Of a DNA stretch of 64,000 nt, positions 49,346 through 57,997 are shown piece after piece. Below the pieces are notes generated by a model. The model made no database searches. It worked only from the letters and a program-made list of their open reading frames with translations, and had not been told where the DNA came from. The stretch is from Micromonospora aurantiaca ATCC 27029. GTDB lineage: Bacteria > Actinomycetota > Actinomycetes > Mycobacteriales > Micromonosporaceae. Numbering within the stretch: position 1 is the stretch's first letter; each line of letters begins with the position of its first letter. The stretch is taken from NCBI RefSeq assembly GCF_000145235.1, contig NC_014391.1, positions 5,599,501 to 5,663,500 of the forward strand, given 5' to 3'. The translations under genes and the position numbers were made by a program.

Positions 49346-50311
49346 TTGTCGTCCTTACGGATGCTGCTCCGCTCGCTGGCGGTGGCCGGCCTCTCGGCCG
49401 CGTTGCTCGCCCCGGCGCAGGTGGCCCGGGCCGAGCCGACCCCCGCCGAGCTGACGAAGCAGATCGAGAAGTCCTCGACTGAGCTGGAGCGAATCGTCGA
49501 GTCCTACAACAAGCTCAACGAGGACATCAAGACCAACAAGGCCACCGCGGCCAAGTTGGAGGCCCGGATCGGGCCGCTGCAGGAACAGGCCGAACGCAGC
49601 CGCGCCGACGTGGGCGTGCTGGCCGCGACGGCGTACAAGACCGGCGGCATGCGCACCGCGGCGGCCCTGCTGGACCCGGGCGGCCAGGCCACCCTGCCGG
49701 AGCGGCTGGGCACGCTCGACCAGCTCACCCGCCAGCGGCAGCGCACCATCAACAGCTTCACCGCCGACCAGAAGCGGCTGATCGACCAGAAGACCGCGCT
49801 GGACGTCACGCTCGCCCGAGAGGCGGCGCAGGCCAAGCAGCTCAAGTCCGCGAAGACGCGGATCGAGGCGGACCTGTCCGACCTCTACGAGATGCGGCGC
49901 AAGGCGTACGGGCGGGCCACGGAGGCACCCGGCAACCCCAGCTCGGCGGGCAAGCCGCCGGCCGTCTCCGGCGACGCCGGCACGGCGGTGCGGTACGCCT
50001 ACGGCGCGGTCGGCAAGCCCTACGGCTACGCCCAGGACGGCCCCGGCAGCTACGACTGCTCCGGCCTGACGCTCGCCGCCTGGCGGGCGGCCGGGAAGTC
50101 GCTGCCGCACAGCGCGGCGCAGCAGTGGGGGGCCACCACGCGGATCAGCCGCAGCCAGCTGCAACCGGGTGACCTGGTGTTCTACTCCGGGCTCGGGCAC
50201 GTGGCGCTCTACGTCGGCAACGGCCAGATCATCGACGCGCCCAGCGCCGGACGCAACGTCAGCAAGCGCGGCATGAACATCATGACGATCGCCGGCTACG
50301 GCCGGGTCTGA
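49346..50311 (+). CDS. Secreted NlpC/P60 peptidoglycan endopeptidase
   Basis: A 321-residue cell-wall hydrolase. It has a signal peptide (LLRSLAVAGLSAALLAPAQV, cut after AQVARA), a long coiled coil (about 35-190) and a C40 domain with the catalytic Cys in GSYDCSGLTLAAW, His in LGHVALYVG and the polar third residue in QIIDAPSAG. It cuts between D-Glu and diaminopimelate in stem peptides, as RipA does. TTG 49346 is taken because GAGAGGAG lies about 11 bases upstream; ATG 49361 is the alternative. Confidence 0.88.
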   Translation: MSSLRMLLRSLAVAGLSAALLAPAQVARAEPTPAELTKQIEKSSTELERIVESYNKLNEDIKTNKATAAKLEARIGPLQEQAERSRADVGVLAATAYKTGGMRTAAALLDPGGQATLPERLGTLDQLTRQRQRTINSFTADQKRLIDQKTALDVTLAREAAQAKQLKSAKTRIEADLSDLYEMRRKAYGRATEAPGNPSSAGKPPAVSGDAGTAVRYAYGAVGKPYGYAQDGPGSYDCSGLTLAAWRAAGKSLPHSAAQQWGATTRISRSQLQPGDLVFYSGLGHVALYVGNGQIIDAPSAGRNVSKRGMNIMTIAGYGRV

Positions 50312-50322
50312 GCACCGCGAAG

Positions 50323-50369
50323 ACGGCGAACGGCCGGCGTCCCCCTGTCGGACGCCGGCCGTTCGCCGT
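50323..50369. terminator. 20-bp-stem bidirectional terminator
   Basis: Arms 50323-50342 and 50350-50369 are exact inverted repeats with a 7-base loop, followed by CATTGTTA. It separates the convergent NlpC/P60 and sigma factor genes. Confidence 0.85.
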
Positions 50370-50383
50370 TCATTGTTACCAGG

Positions 50384-51385
50384 TCAGGCCGCCTGGAGCC
50401 CCTCCGCGCGAGCCAGCTCACGCAGCCGGCCGAGAGCCTGGATCTCCAGCTGGCGGATGCGCTCGCGGGACAGCGAGAACCGCGACGCGACCTCGGTCAG
50501 CGAGTGCTCCCGCCCGTCCTCCAGGCCGTACCGCGCCCGCATGATGCCGGCGGAACGGTCGTCGAGGTGGTTGAGCAGGCCCTCGATCCGCTGCCGCTCC
50601 AGGCCGGTCAGCACGATCTCCTCGGGCGACGGCGCGTCGCTGTCGGCGACCAGGTCACCGAGGTTGGTGTCACCGTCGTCACCCACCGGGGTGTCCAGCG
50701 AGACGGTGTCCTGCGACCAGCGGACCAGCTCGTTGACCCGCTCGACGGTCACGCCGAGCGCGGTCGCGATCTGCTCCGGCTCCGGGTCGCTGCCCAGCTC
50801 ACGGGTGAGCTGCCGGGCCACGTTGCGCATCCGGTTGACGTCCTCGACCAGGTGCACGGGCAGCCGTACGGTCCGCTCCTGCTGGGCGATCGCCCGGCTG
50901 ATGGCCTGACGGATCCACCAGGTCGCGTAGGTGGAGAACTTGAAGCCCCGCTCGTAGTCGAACTTCTCGACCGCCCGGACCAGGCCGGTGTTGCCCTCCT
51001 GGATCAGGTCCAGCATGGGCATCCCGGAGCGCACGTAGCGCCGGGCGATCGACACGACCAGTCGCAGGTTCGCGCGGATGAACAGGTCCTTCGCGCGCTC
51101 ACCCTCGGCGACCAGCCGCTCCAGGTCCTCCCGGTCGACGCCGTCGGGGATCCGATCCTCGTCGAGCAGGTGCTCGGCGTAGAGGCCCGCCTCGATCGCC
51201 TTGGAGAGGTCGACCTCCCGGGCGGCGTCGAGCAGCGGCGTCCGGGAGATCTCGTGCAGGTAGACGCCGACCAGGTCCCGCTCCTCGGCGACCTCGTCGG
51301 TACGCATGCCGATGTTCTTGTCCACGATTGCCACGGTCCCCTCGCTCGCGCCGGTTGCCCGGTTCCTTGCCATCCCCACGTTCAT
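50384..51385 (-). CDS. RNA polymerase sigma factor, SigB/HrdB-like group
   Basis: A 333-residue sigma-70 protein. Region 1.2: DLVGVYLHEISRTPLLDAAR; region 2: LDLIQEGNTGLVRAVEKFDY and FKFSTYATWWIRQAISRAIA (-10 recognition); region 3: RLPVHLVEDVNRMRN; region 4.2: SLTEVASRFSLSRERIRQLE (-35 recognition). It lacks the long region 1.1 of primary factors, like mycobacterial SigB. ATG 51385 has GGGGAGGG just upstream. A principal-like alternative factor for stationary or stress conditions is the usual role. Confidence 0.9.
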   Translation of the reverse strand: MNVGMARNRATGASEGTVAIVDKNIGMRTDEVAEERDLVGVYLHEISRTPLLDAAREVDLSKAIEAGLYAEHLLDEDRIPDGVDREDLERLVAEGERAKDLFIRANLRLVVSIARRYVRSGMPMLDLIQEGNTGLVRAVEKFDYERGFKFSTYATWWIRQAISRAIAQQERTVRLPVHLVEDVNRMRNVARQLTRELGSDPEPEQIATALGVTVERVNELVRWSQDTVSLDTPVGDDGDTNLGDLVADSDAPSPEEIVLTGLERQRIEGLLNHLDDRSAGIMRARYGLEDGREHSLTEVASRFSLSRERIRQLEIQALGRLRELARAEGLQAA

Positions 51386-51855
51386 CAGCCCTCCCCGTAA
51401 CCTCCGCTGTGCCCGTAGGTGCTGACACCTACACAACAGATGTGACGCGTCGGGGATTCCATGTCGTGAGTCGAAACTGTCACGAATGCCTGAGTAGTAG
51501 CTGAGAGCCCGGTCCATGTTTCCTGTTACCGGCCCGGTTCGGGCGGCTCGCGGGCGCCGTTTTCGGCGCACACCGGAGCTGCGAAATCGCCGTTCGCCCA
51601 TGGAATGGCACCATTGCCTGTTCCATGAACACAGCGAGCCGCGTCACCGAGTCGTTGCGATCCTGGTCACTGCGAGATACGCGCCTGCGGACCGGTCGGT
51701 TCAGCCGTGCTCAAGGATTACCCTCCGCCTCGTTGAACAATCCGTGCGGGAGGAGTCGTCCCCTCCCTGCACGTGATACGCGTCGCACCCGCCTGGCGGA
51801 TGCGCCGGGCGGGTGGATCGGCGGTACGGGGCCGGCCCGCGGGCGGGCCGGACGG
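51386..51855. promoter_or_regulatory. Upstream region of the sigma gene; no other gene seen
   Basis: A 470-bp gap. GTAGGTG (51415-51421) and CACCTAC (51426-51432) form a 7-bp hairpin within the probable 5' UTR of the sigma gene. The plus-strand ORFs here lack coding features. The rest shows nothing else I can support. Confidence 0.4.
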
Positions 51856-52803
51856 TCAGGAGGCGAGCAGTTCGAGCGCGCCGCGTACCTGGTGGGCGGA
51901 GCGGGCCAGCGCGGCCCGGGCGGCCGGCACCTCGGCGCCGGAGACGAGCGCGACGAGCGCGGTCTTGAGGTCGCCGTCGGCCTCCCGCAGGGCGACCCGG
52001 CACACCTCCTCGGCGCAGCCGGTGGCCTCCATGAGAATCGAGATCATGCGGCCGCGCAGTTTGGCGTTGGTCGCCACCATGTCGATCATGAGGTTCGAGT
52101 AGACCCGGCCCAGACGCACCATCACGGCCGTGGAGAACGTGTTGAGCACCAGCTTCTGCGCCGTGCCGGCCTTCATCCGGGTCGACCCGGTGACCACCTC
52201 CGGCCCGGTGTCCACCCCGATGAAGACGTCCACCGACGCGGCGGCCTCGGCCTCCGGATTCGCGCAGAGCAGCACCGTACCGGCCCCCTGCGCCCGGGAC
52301 GCGGCGAGCGCCCCGAGGACGTACGGGGTGCGCCCGCTGGCCGCCAGGCCCACCACGAGGTCGCCGTGGCGTACGCACTCGGCGGCGTCGGCGGCGCCAC
52401 CGCGCTCGTCGTCCTCGGCGTCCTCGACGGCCCGCCACATCGCGTCCGGGCCGCCGGCGAGGTGCGAGCAGAACCAGTGCCGCGGCGAGTTGAACGTCGG
52501 CGCCAGTTCGGCCGCGTCCAGCACGCCGAGGCGACCGGAGGTGCCGGCCCCGAAGTAGTGCACCCGGTGCCCGTCGCGCAGCGCGGCCACGGCCAGGTCG
52601 ACCGTCTCGGCGATCTCGTCCAGCACCGCGGCGACCGCGGCCGGCACCCGCCGGTCCGCCTCGTTGATCACGGTGAGCACGTCCCGGGTGGACATCAGGT
52701 CGAGGTCGACGCTGTGCGGGTTGCGCCGCTCGGTCGGCGCGCCGACGCGCACCACCGGTCGCACCGCCGCCACGCCGTCCCGCTCCACCCGACCCGCCGT
52801 CAT
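51856..52803 (-). CDS. murQ: N-acetylmuramic acid 6-phosphate etherase
   Basis: Cleaves the lactyl ether of MurNAc-6-phosphate to give GlcNAc-6-phosphate, in wall-sugar recycling. The 315-residue SIS protein has VHYFGAGTSGRLGVLDAAEL, a GLAASGRTPYVLGAL loop and STRMKAGTAQKLVLNTFSTA. The ATG overlaps the stop of the MurR gene by 4 bp. No MurNAc transporter or kinase is adjacent in the window. Confidence 0.92.
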   Translation of the reverse strand: MTAGRVERDGVAAVRPVVRVGAPTERRNPHSVDLDLMSTRDVLTVINEADRRVPAAVAAVLDEIAETVDLAVAALRDGHRVHYFGAGTSGRLGVLDAAELAPTFNSPRHWFCSHLAGGPDAMWRAVEDAEDDERGGAADAAECVRHGDLVVGLAASGRTPYVLGALAASRAQGAGTVLLCANPEAEAAASVDVFIGVDTGPEVVTGSTRMKAGTAQKLVLNTFSTAVMVRLGRVYSNLMIDMVATNAKLRGRMISILMEATGCAEEVCRVALREADGDLKTALVALVSGAEVPAARAALARSAHQVRGALELLAS

Positions 52804-53714
52804 CCCCGCCTCCGCCCGGGGCCGACCCGGTGCGACTGGACCGCCTCGGCGGTGGCCTCCAGGGCCTTCTTCGTCCGGGCCCGGCTGCGGGCGGCCACAC
52901 CGACGAAGAGGCAGTCGACCACTGTGAGCTGGGCCAGCCGGCTGGCGGTCGCGCCGGAGCGGTATGTCGTCTCCCGGGCGGCAGTGGTGAGCACGTGGTC
53001 CGCGACCTCGGTGATCGGCGAGCGCGGGAAGTTGGTCAGCGCCACTGTCGTGGCACCGCGCGCCCGGGCCTGCTCCAGCACCTCGATGACGTCGGACGTG
53101 GTGCCGGTGTGCGAGATGCCGACCGCCACGTCGCCGCGGCCCAGCAGGGCGGCGGAGGTGAGCGCGGTGTGCACGTCCGGAAAGTAGAACGCGATGCGGC
53201 CGATGCGGTGCAGCTTCTGCTGGAAATCGGAGGCGACGAAGCCGCTGGCGCCCGCGCCGTAGACGTCGATCCGGCCGGCCGCGCCGATCGCCTCGACCAC
53301 TCGCTCGCAGACCGCCGGGTCGAGCTGCTCGGCGGTCTCCTCCACGGCCCGGGCGTCGTTGAACGCGATCGTGGCGATGATCTGGGCGAGGTCGGCACCC
53401 GGCGGGATGTCGCCGCCGACCACCCGCGCGTCCGGCGGCTCGATCCGGCGGGCGGCCTCGGCGGCGAGCCGGATCCGCAGCTGGGGGTAGCCGTCCATGC
53501 CGACCGAGCGGCAGAAGCGGATCACTGTCGCCTCGGACGTCTCGGCGGCGGTGGCGAGGTCGGTGATCGTACGCCGGGCCGCGTCCGCCGGATCGGCGAC
53601 GACCAGCCGGGCCACCCGCTGTTCGGCCGGGGACAGCGAGGGCAGCAGGCCGCTGATGTGGACGATCAGTCCACCGGGCTCGTGACTCGCAGAAATCTTC
53701 GAACTCTTCGCCAC
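52800..53714 (-). CDS. murR: MurR/RpiR-family transcriptional regulator
   Basis: A 304-residue regulator: N-terminal HTH (LSPAEQRVARLVVADPADAA, TITDLATAAETSEATVIRF) and C-terminal SIS domain (IDVYGAGASGFVASDFQQKL, GISHTGTTSDVIEVLEQA) which binds a phosphosugar. Next to murQ the effector is probably MurNAc-6-phosphate. GTG 53714 is the start. A TGAAA-N5-TTTCA site lies 3 bases upstream, suggesting auto-repression. Confidence 0.88.
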   Translation of the reverse strand: MAKSSKISASHEPGGLIVHISGLLPSLSPAEQRVARLVVADPADAARRTITDLATAAETSEATVIRFCRSVGMDGYPQLRIRLAAEAARRIEPPDARVVGGDIPPGADLAQIIATIAFNDARAVEETAEQLDPAVCERVVEAIGAAGRIDVYGAGASGFVASDFQQKLHRIGRIAFYFPDVHTALTSAALLGRGDVAVGISHTGTTSDVIEVLEQARARGATTVALTNFPRSPITEVADHVLTTAARETTYRSGATASRLAQLTVVDCLFVGVAARSRARTKKALEATAEAVQSHRVGPGRRRG

Positions 53715-53717
53715 GGA

Positions 53718-53732
53718 TGAAACTTACTTTCA
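53718..53732. promoter_or_regulatory. MurR/RpiR operator
   Basis: TGAAACTTACTTTCA has the TGAAA-N5-TTTCA symmetry typical of RpiR-family sites, and touches the murR start region. Confidence 0.65.
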
Positions 53733-53971
53733 CACGGCGTGAGCGTCAACCATGACACCGCGTATCGGGAAATTTACCGTCTTCCGTGCCCGCCGCCGGG
53801 CCAAGGATCCCATTGTCGCAGCCCCGCCGCCTCATCCGCTCCGGTCGAGTCACTCCTGCCGCCCGACGTGCCGGTCCGCCGTCGCGCGGCAGGGCCTGCC
53901 TGGTCGGCCTCGACCGGACGGGCCGGACGGCCCACCGGTCCGTCGGCAGGGCGGTTGGCTAGCGTGTGTCC

Positions 53972-54649
53972 ATGACGGAACGCACGGTGCTGGTGACCGG
54001 AGGCACGGGTGGGCTCGGCGGCGCGGTCACCGCCGCCTTCCTCGACGCGGGCTGGCGGGTGGTCGTACCCCAGCGGGAGCCCGGGACGGACGACGGCCCG
54101 GTCCGGGTCGTGGCCGACCTGCTGACGCCCGAGGGGGCCGCGCGGGCGGTCGAGGCCGCGACCGCCGAACCGGCCGCACCGCTGCGCGCGGTGGTCAACC
54201 TCGTCGGCGGGTACGCCGCCGGCGCCCTGGTGCACGAGACCCCGGTCGAGGACTTCGAGCGGATGCTGCGGCTCAACCTGCGCCCGACGTACCTGGTCAC
54301 CCACGCGGCGCTGCCGCACCTCATGGCGTCCGGCGACGGCGCGGTGGTCTGTGTCTCGGCCCGGGCGGCGGTCACGCCGTTCCCCGGCGCCTCCGGCTAC
54401 GCCACCGCGAAGGCCGCGGTGCGGGCGTTCGCCGAGACGGTCGCGGTCGAGTACCGGCAGCGCGGCGTGCGGTGCAACACCGTGCTGCCGAGCGTCATCG
54501 ACACCCCGGCCAACCGCGCCGCCCAGCCCGACGCCGACCACGGGCGCTGGGTGCCGCCGGCCGAGATCGCCGAGGTGATCCGCTTCCTGGCCTCCCCCGA
54601 GTCCGCGCCCACCAGCGGCGCGAGCATCCCGGTCTACGGGCGGGCCTGA
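53972..54649 (+). CDS. Short-chain dehydrogenase/reductase
   Basis: A 225-residue SDR: VLVTGGTGGLGGAVTAAFLD (cofactor), VVNLVGGYAAGALVHETPVE replaces NNAG with NLVGG, and VCVSARAAVTPFPGASGYAT carries Ser and the YxxxK motif (YATAK). The NLVGG variant is seen in a subgroup of atypical SDRs. ATG 53972 or GTG 53966 can start it. The 3' end overlaps the convergent kinase-like gene by 16 bp. Confidence 0.85.
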   Translation: MTERTVLVTGGTGGLGGAVTAAFLDAGWRVVVPQREPGTDDGPVRVVADLLTPEGAARAVEAATAEPAAPLRAVVNLVGGYAAGALVHETPVEDFERMLRLNLRPTYLVTHAALPHLMASGDGAVVCVSARAAVTPFPGASGYATAKAAVRAFAETVAVEYRQRGVRCNTVLPSVIDTPANRAAQPDADHGRWVPPAEIAEVIRFLASPESAPTSGASIPVYGRA

Positions 54650-55380
54650 ACCGGCACCGGCCCGTCCCGCCCGGCGCCACCGACCGGGCGGCGCGGGCCG
54701 GCCGGAGCCGGGCCGGCCGGAGCCGGGCCGGGACCGGCTGACGGGTCGTCGGGCAGCCACTCGCTCAGGTGCGCCCGGATCCGGCGGGCCACCTCCTCCG
54801 GCGGGCCGGTGCCGTCCACCACCACGAAGCTGCCGTACTCCGGCAGGTCCCGGTACGCGGCGGCCGCGGCGGTCAGCCACTCCATGGTCTCGTGGTCGGT
54901 GCCGCGCCGCTCGATCCGCCGGTACGCCTCGGCGGGGTCGACGGTGAGCAGGAACGTCACCCGGGGCGCCGGGAAGATCCGGTACCCGGCCCGGGCCAGC
55001 CGCTCCCACCGCTGCCCGCCGTGTGCCCGGATGCTGGCGTACTGGCAGGCGGACCACCTGTCCATCACCGCGGTACGCCCGGTCACCAGACAGCTGAGCA
55101 GCGCGAGCGCGATGGCCAACCATCGCAGCACCGACTCGACCACGAGCAGGCCGTCGCGCCCGACGAGCCGCTGCGCGTCCGGACGGCCGACCCGCTGGGC
55201 GATACGGCCGAGCCAGCGTCGGCCACCGGCGTTGCGGTGGTACGTGGCGGGACGGCCGGCCGCGGTGAGCGCCTGGGCGAGCCGGTGGGCCTGGGTGGTC
55301 TTACCTGAGCCGTCGATGCCGATCAGGGCGACGGTGCGCAGTCGGGCCCTGCCCCGCCGCGTCCGCAGTGAGCTGGCCAC
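54634..55380 (-). CDS. Thymidylate-kinase-like protein
   Basis: A 248-residue P-loop protein: VALIGIDGSGKTTQAHRLAQ (Walker A), AVMDRWSACQYASIRA (DRY-like DR motif), VTFLLTVDPAEAYRRIERRG (LID region). It differs from housekeeping dTMP kinases by a longer middle part with a hydrophobic stretch (WLAIALALLSCLVTG) and a Pro-rich tail. The start is uncertain: GTG 55380 follows GGGAGG with no spacer. Confidence 0.7.
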   Translation of the reverse strand: MASSLRTRRGRARLRTVALIGIDGSGKTTQAHRLAQALTAAGRPATYHRNAGGRRWLGRIAQRVGRPDAQRLVGRDGLLVVESVLRWLAIALALLSCLVTGRTAVMDRWSACQYASIRAHGGQRWERLARAGYRIFPAPRVTFLLTVDPAEAYRRIERRGTDHETMEWLTAAAAAYRDLPEYGSFVVVDGTGPPEEVARRIRAHLSEWLPDDPSAGPGPAPAGPAPAGPRRPVGGAGRDGPVPVQARP

Positions 55381-55529
55381 CCTCCCGAGGTTATCCGACC
55401 GATGCTCACACCGGCCCGTATGTCGCTTTCCTGCCCTGGCGGGCCGATCGCGCCGCAACAGGTGTGACCGGAGCGTCCGCCGGGTACGCATCGTGGTCCC
55501 ACCGCCCAATGACGACGAGGGAGCCGCAG

Positions 55530-56111
55530 ATGGCCGAGCGCGGGGACGAGACCCTGGTGCACACGCTGAAGAAGGTCGCCGCCGTGCTCAAACAGTCCGA
55601 GATCCCGTTCGCGCTCGGTGGCAGCTTCGCGGTGTACGCGCACGGCGGTCACTCCAGCGACCACGACGTGGACTTCCTGCTTCGCGAGGTGGACGTCGAC
55701 CGGGCGCTGGAGGCGCTGGTCGAGGCCGGCTTCACCGCCGAGCGCCCGCCGGAGGACTGGCTGGTCAAGGTCTACGACGAGGACCGGATGGTGGACCTGA
55801 TCCACCGGCCGGTGGAGACGCCGGTGACCGAGGAGACGTTCGCCGACACGATCGTGCGCCCGGTCGACGCGATCCACATGCCGGTGCTCTCGGCCAGCCA
55901 GCTCATGGTGCACAAGCTGCTCAGCTTCTCCCAGCACTACTGCGACTTCGCCCGCGCCCTGCCGCTGGCCCGCTCACTGCGGGAACAGATCGACTGGGAA
56001 CGGGTACGGAAGGAGACGCAGCACTCGCCGTACGCGGAGGCGTTCCTGGTGCTGCTCGACCGGCTGGACGTGCTGCCCGGCGGCGCGCCTGGCGGAAGGG
56101 AGACCCTGTGA
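55530..56111 (+). CDS. Nucleotidyltransferase-fold protein
   Basis: A 193-residue protein of the MNT/DUF6036 kind: FALGGSFAVYAHGGHSSDHD then VDFLLREVDVDRALEALVEA; the GGS and DHDVDF acidic pair are the polymerase-beta metal motif. EDWLVKVYDEDRMVDLIH follows. ATG 55530 has GAGGGAG upstream; ATG 55509 also fits. It may add nucleotides to a small molecule or tRNA; a toxin-antitoxin role is possible but no partner is seen. Confidence 0.72.
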   Translation: MAERGDETLVHTLKKVAAVLKQSEIPFALGGSFAVYAHGGHSSDHDVDFLLREVDVDRALEALVEAGFTAERPPEDWLVKVYDEDRMVDLIHRPVETPVTEETFADTIVRPVDAIHMPVLSASQLMVHKLLSFSQHYCDFARALPLARSLREQIDWERVRKETQHSPYAEAFLVLLDRLDVLPGGAPGGRETL

Positions 56112-56377
56112 CCGGACTGTCCGGCGACATTCCCCCCGACGAGTACGTCGAGGCGGAGATCCAGAGCATGCTGGCCGAGGACCCGACCGTGGCCGAGCAG
56201 GGCATCACGGTGGTGCGGCGGGAGAACGGGCTGGTGCTCTACGGCGAGGTGGAGAGCCCGCACCGGCGGGAGGAGATCCTGCGGCGGGTGGCCGAGCGCT
56301 TCCCGGACACCCACGTGACGAGCGACATCGGGGTGATCCGCACGCAGGCGCCCACCCAGGTCGAGGAGTTGCCGTGA
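56108..56377 (+). CDS. Small BON-like protein
   Basis: An 89-residue protein: PPDEYVEAEIQSMLAEDPTV, EQGITVVRRENGLVLYGEVE, SPHRREEILRRVAERFPDTH, VTSDIGVIRT, the helix-strand layout of a BON domain. GTG 56108 overlaps the previous stop (GTGA). It is followed at 11 bp by the phosphoesterase, so a three-gene operon is likely. Confidence 0.68.
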   Translation: MTGLSGDIPPDEYVEAEIQSMLAEDPTVAEQGITVVRRENGLVLYGEVESPHRREEILRRVAERFPDTHVTSDIGVIRTQAPTQVEELP

Positions 56378-56387
56378 GGGAGGTTCG

Positions 56388-57116
56388 ATGGTGATCCGGA
56401 TCGCCGCCGTGGGCGACGTGCATCTGGACGAGGACGTGGTGGGCCGGTTCCGCCCCGCGCTGGAGGAGTTGCCCGGCTGCGCCGACGTGCTCCTGCTCGC
56501 CGGTGACCTGACCCGGCACGGCACCGAGGCCGAGGCGCGGTGCGTGGCCCGGGAGTTCGGCGACCTCGGCGTACCGGTGATCACCGTGCTCGGCAACCAC
56601 GACCACCAGTGCGACGAGGTGCCGCAGGTGGTGAAGGTGCTGGAGGACGCCGGGATCACGGTGCTGGAGGGCACCGGCGTCGTGGTGGACACCCCCGGCG
56701 GACGGCTCGGGGTCGCAGGCGTGAAGGGGTTCGGCGGCGGGTTCGCCGGGCGGTGCGCCAGCGACTTCGGCGAGCCGGAGATGAAGGCGTTCGTGCGGAC
56801 CACCAGGGAGAGCGCCGACGCGCTGACCGACGCGCTGCTCTCGCTGGACTGCGACGCGCTCGTCGCGCTCACCCACTACTCCCCCGTACCGGACACGCTC
56901 GCCGGCGAGCCGCTGGAGATCTACCCGTTCCTCGGCTGCTACCAGCTCGGTCAGGCGATCGACTCCGCACCTACCGCGCTGGCGCTGCACGGGCACGCCC
57001 ACCACGGCACCGAGCGCGGCACCACACCGGGCGGGGTCCGGGTCCGCAACGTGGCCCACCCGGTGATCAAACAGGCGTACAGCGTCTTCCACCTGGGCGG
57101 TGATCAGCTCGACTGA
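56388..57116 (+). CDS. Metallophosphoesterase
   Basis: A 242-residue calcineurin-like enzyme with the metal motifs GDVHLDE, LLAGDLTRHG, VLGNHDHQCD, ALTHYSP and HGHAHHG. The substrate is a phosphoester, perhaps a nucleotide or a protein; not decidable. Last gene of the nucleotidyltransferase/BON/phosphoesterase set. Confidence 0.88.
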   Translation: MVIRIAAVGDVHLDEDVVGRFRPALEELPGCADVLLLAGDLTRHGTEAEARCVAREFGDLGVPVITVLGNHDHQCDEVPQVVKVLEDAGITVLEGTGVVVDTPGGRLGVAGVKGFGGGFAGRCASDFGEPEMKAFVRTTRESADALTDALLSLDCDALVALTHYSPVPDTLAGEPLEIYPFLGCYQLGQAIDSAPTALALHGHAHHGTERGTTPGGVRVRNVAHPVIKQAYSVFHLGGDQLD

Positions 57117-57158
57117 GCGGGAGGTTTCCGGTATCGGGCGCACGGGTATCCAGCCGAC

Positions 57159-57305
57159 ATGGAGCTGATTCTCTGGATTCTCGCAGTCGTACTGGTGGTC
57201 GCCGGAATTCTCGCCCTGTTCCGCCGGCAGATCCTCTGGGGCATCGTCCTCATCGTCGTCGGCCTGCTGGTCGGCCCGGGTGGCGTCAGCATCTTCAACA
57301 CGTAA
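57159..57305 (+). CDS. GPGG-motif small membrane protein
   Basis: A 48-residue protein MELILWILAVVLVVAGILAL with two hydrophobic stretches and the end LLVGPGGVSIFNT. Small GPGG proteins of this size occur across actinobacteria. Start ATG 57159, stop TAA. Its function is unknown. Too short for most gene finders. Confidence 0.75.
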   Translation: MELILWILAVVLVVAGILALFRRQILWGIVLIVVGLLVGPGGVSIFNT

Positions 57306-57456
57306 CAGCGGTTCTCGTACCCGCCGGGGTCGCCGGGCCCGGGTGTTCCGTCCTGCCGGACCGGAACGTCCGGGCCGGGTGACTCCGGCTTTTCCGCGTC
57401 CGGGTCCGGCGGCGCCCGGGCGTTTGCCGGGCCGGTCGAGCGGAAACATCTCGGCC

Positions 57457-57954
57457 ATGGAGATGCCGCAGAGTGTCACCCGGCGCACCGCCGGAGCCCG
57501 CCAGTGGTTGGCGTTGCTCGGCTTCGGCGCCGCCACCTTCGCCGCCGCCGCGATCGGCGGGCTGGGTGTCCAGGGCACCTCCGCCGAGTACCAGGGCCTG
57601 GAGCAGCCCGCCTGGGCGCCGCCGTCGTGGCTGTTCGGCCCGGTCTGGACCGTGCTCTACGTGCTCATCGCGATCGCCGGCTGGCTGGTCTGGCGGCGGG
57701 TCGGTTTCGGCCCCGCGCTCTGGGCCTGGGTCGTGCAGCTCGTGCTGAACGCGATCTGGACCCCGCTGTTCTTCGGCGCCGGGGCGTACGGGCTGGCGTT
57801 CGCCGAGATCGTGCTGATGTGGCTGGCGATCGGGGTGACGGTGGCCCTGTTCCGGCGCGTCTCCCGACCGGCCACGCTGCTGATGCTGCCGTACTGGGCC
57901 TGGGTGACGTTCGCGTCCGCGCTGAACTTCGCGGTGTGGCGGCTGAACTCCTGA
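57457..57954 (+). CDS. TspO/MBR (tryptophan-rich sensory) protein
   Basis: A 165-residue five-span membrane protein: QWLALLGFGAATFAAAAIGG, LEQPAWAPPSWLFGPVWTVL, WVVQLVLNAIWTPLFFGAGA and ASALNFAVWRLNS. The PPSW-xFGPVWT motif and the Trp pattern are characteristic. TspO binds porphyrins and cholesterol-like ligands and is linked to oxidative stress. Start ATG 57457. Confidence 0.9.
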   Translation: MEMPQSVTRRTAGARQWLALLGFGAATFAAAAIGGLGVQGTSAEYQGLEQPAWAPPSWLFGPVWTVLYVLIAIAGWLVWRRVGFGPALWAWVVQLVLNAIWTPLFFGAGAYGLAFAEIVLMWLAIGVTVALFRRVSRPATLLMLPYWAWVTFASALNFAVWRLNS

Positions 57955-57997
57955 CCGGTACGGGCGCGGGAGCCGCTCGCCCCCGCGCCCGCCCGGT

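Noticed and set aside
51520..51850. Plus-strand ORFs upstream of murQ/sigma genes
   Set aside because: They have shadow composition, no ribosome site, and read antisense into murQ.
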